A DNA stretch of 15,785 bases from positions 1-15,785 of the forward strand of contig JAHFCV010000034.1 in NCBI GenBank assembly GCA_023249275.1, written 5' to 3'. The notes under the pieces were generated by a model. It had not been told where the DNA came from, made no database searches, and worked only from the letters and a program-made list of their open reading frames with translations. Of the stretch, positions 15,710-15,785 are shown one piece after another (the first letter of the stretch is position 1; every line of letters starts with the position of its first letter). This stretch comes from Candidatus Methanoperedens sp. (lineage in GTDB: Archaea; Halobacteriota; Methanosarcinia; Methanosarcinales; Methanoperedenaceae). The position numbers and the translations under genes are program-made.

Positions 15710-15785
15710 AAAATAGTTCTTCATCACATGTAGCGGAGGCGATATATTAAAGGACAGGGTCACTTTTGATGTAAAGAAAATGACG
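15710..15785 (+). other. Downstream flank with possible start of another frame
   Basis: The last 76 bases hold a GCGGAGG site at 15733-15739 and a frame open from 15717 to the window end (reading SGGDILKDRVTFDVKKMT). There is no ATG, GTG or TTG at a suitable distance from the site; the only ATG in that frame is at 15780. It could be the edge of another headless module or non-coding sequence. Nothing firmer can be said. Confidence 0.2.

Noticed and set aside
1..15785. Insertion sequence, integrase or attachment site driving the array
   Set aside because: No transposase or recombinase gene and no terminal inverted repeats were seen. The direct repeats are parts of protein-coding domains, so general homologous recombination is the simpler explanation.

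Overview
The window most likely comes from a euryarchaeon, with a Methanosarcinales or ANME-type relative as the best guess. The reasons are very large Sec-exported surface proteins built from Ig-like, CARDB, PPC, DNRLRE and thrombospondin type 3 (TSP3) domains, many N-x-S/T sequons, GGAGG/GGTG ribosome binding sites and a TTATATAA box placed like an archaeal TATA element. No rRNA, tRNA or taxonomic marker gene is present, so a bacterial source cannot be excluded. All genes are on the + strand and packed with gaps of 1 to 49 bases. No RNA gene, CRISPR array, transposase or gene-free stretch over 300 bases was seen.

The locus reads as a polymorphic toxin/immunity array. Positions 15-2432 encode an exported WapA/Rhs-like head protein (DNRLRE, two PPC domains, one Ig domain) that stops 18 residues into a CARDB domain. 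Positions 2434-7809 encode the only complete toxin: signal peptide, Gly/Asn-rich linker, helical region, seven Ig-like repeats, TSP3 block, beta domain, CARDB, second TSP3 block, a hydrophobic pre-toxin domain, and a C-terminal PD-(D/E)XK-type nuclease tip. Two small putative immunity genes follow (7819-8298 and 8348-8815).

Positions 8837-10168 encode a headless toxin that begins in the middle of a CARDB domain and carries TSP3, a pre-toxin domain and a different PD-(D/E)XK nuclease tip. Its immunity gene (10165-10890) is coupled to it by an ATGA overlap. Positions 10899-14678 encode a second headless toxin that begins at an Ig repeat and ends in an unrelated tip resembling BECR/EndoU-type RNase toxins. 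Two mutually similar immunity genes follow (14680-15156 and 15170-15709).

The headless genes begin within a few codons of where their similarity to the full-length toxin begins. The shared stretches (26 bp exact in CARDB, 19 bp exact at the Ig boundary, 312 bp at about 94% in one Ig repeat) are direct repeats in the same reading frame. Recombination across them would put a new toxin tip and its immunity gene behind the single signal-peptide-bearing head. This suggests an archaeal store of alternative toxin tips, comparable in logic to Rhs, CdiA and MafB orphan cassettes. Secretion, toxicity and switching are inferred, not shown by the sequence. The tips and immunity genes are much more AT-rich than the scaffold, which fits acquisition of variable ends onto an older scaffold.
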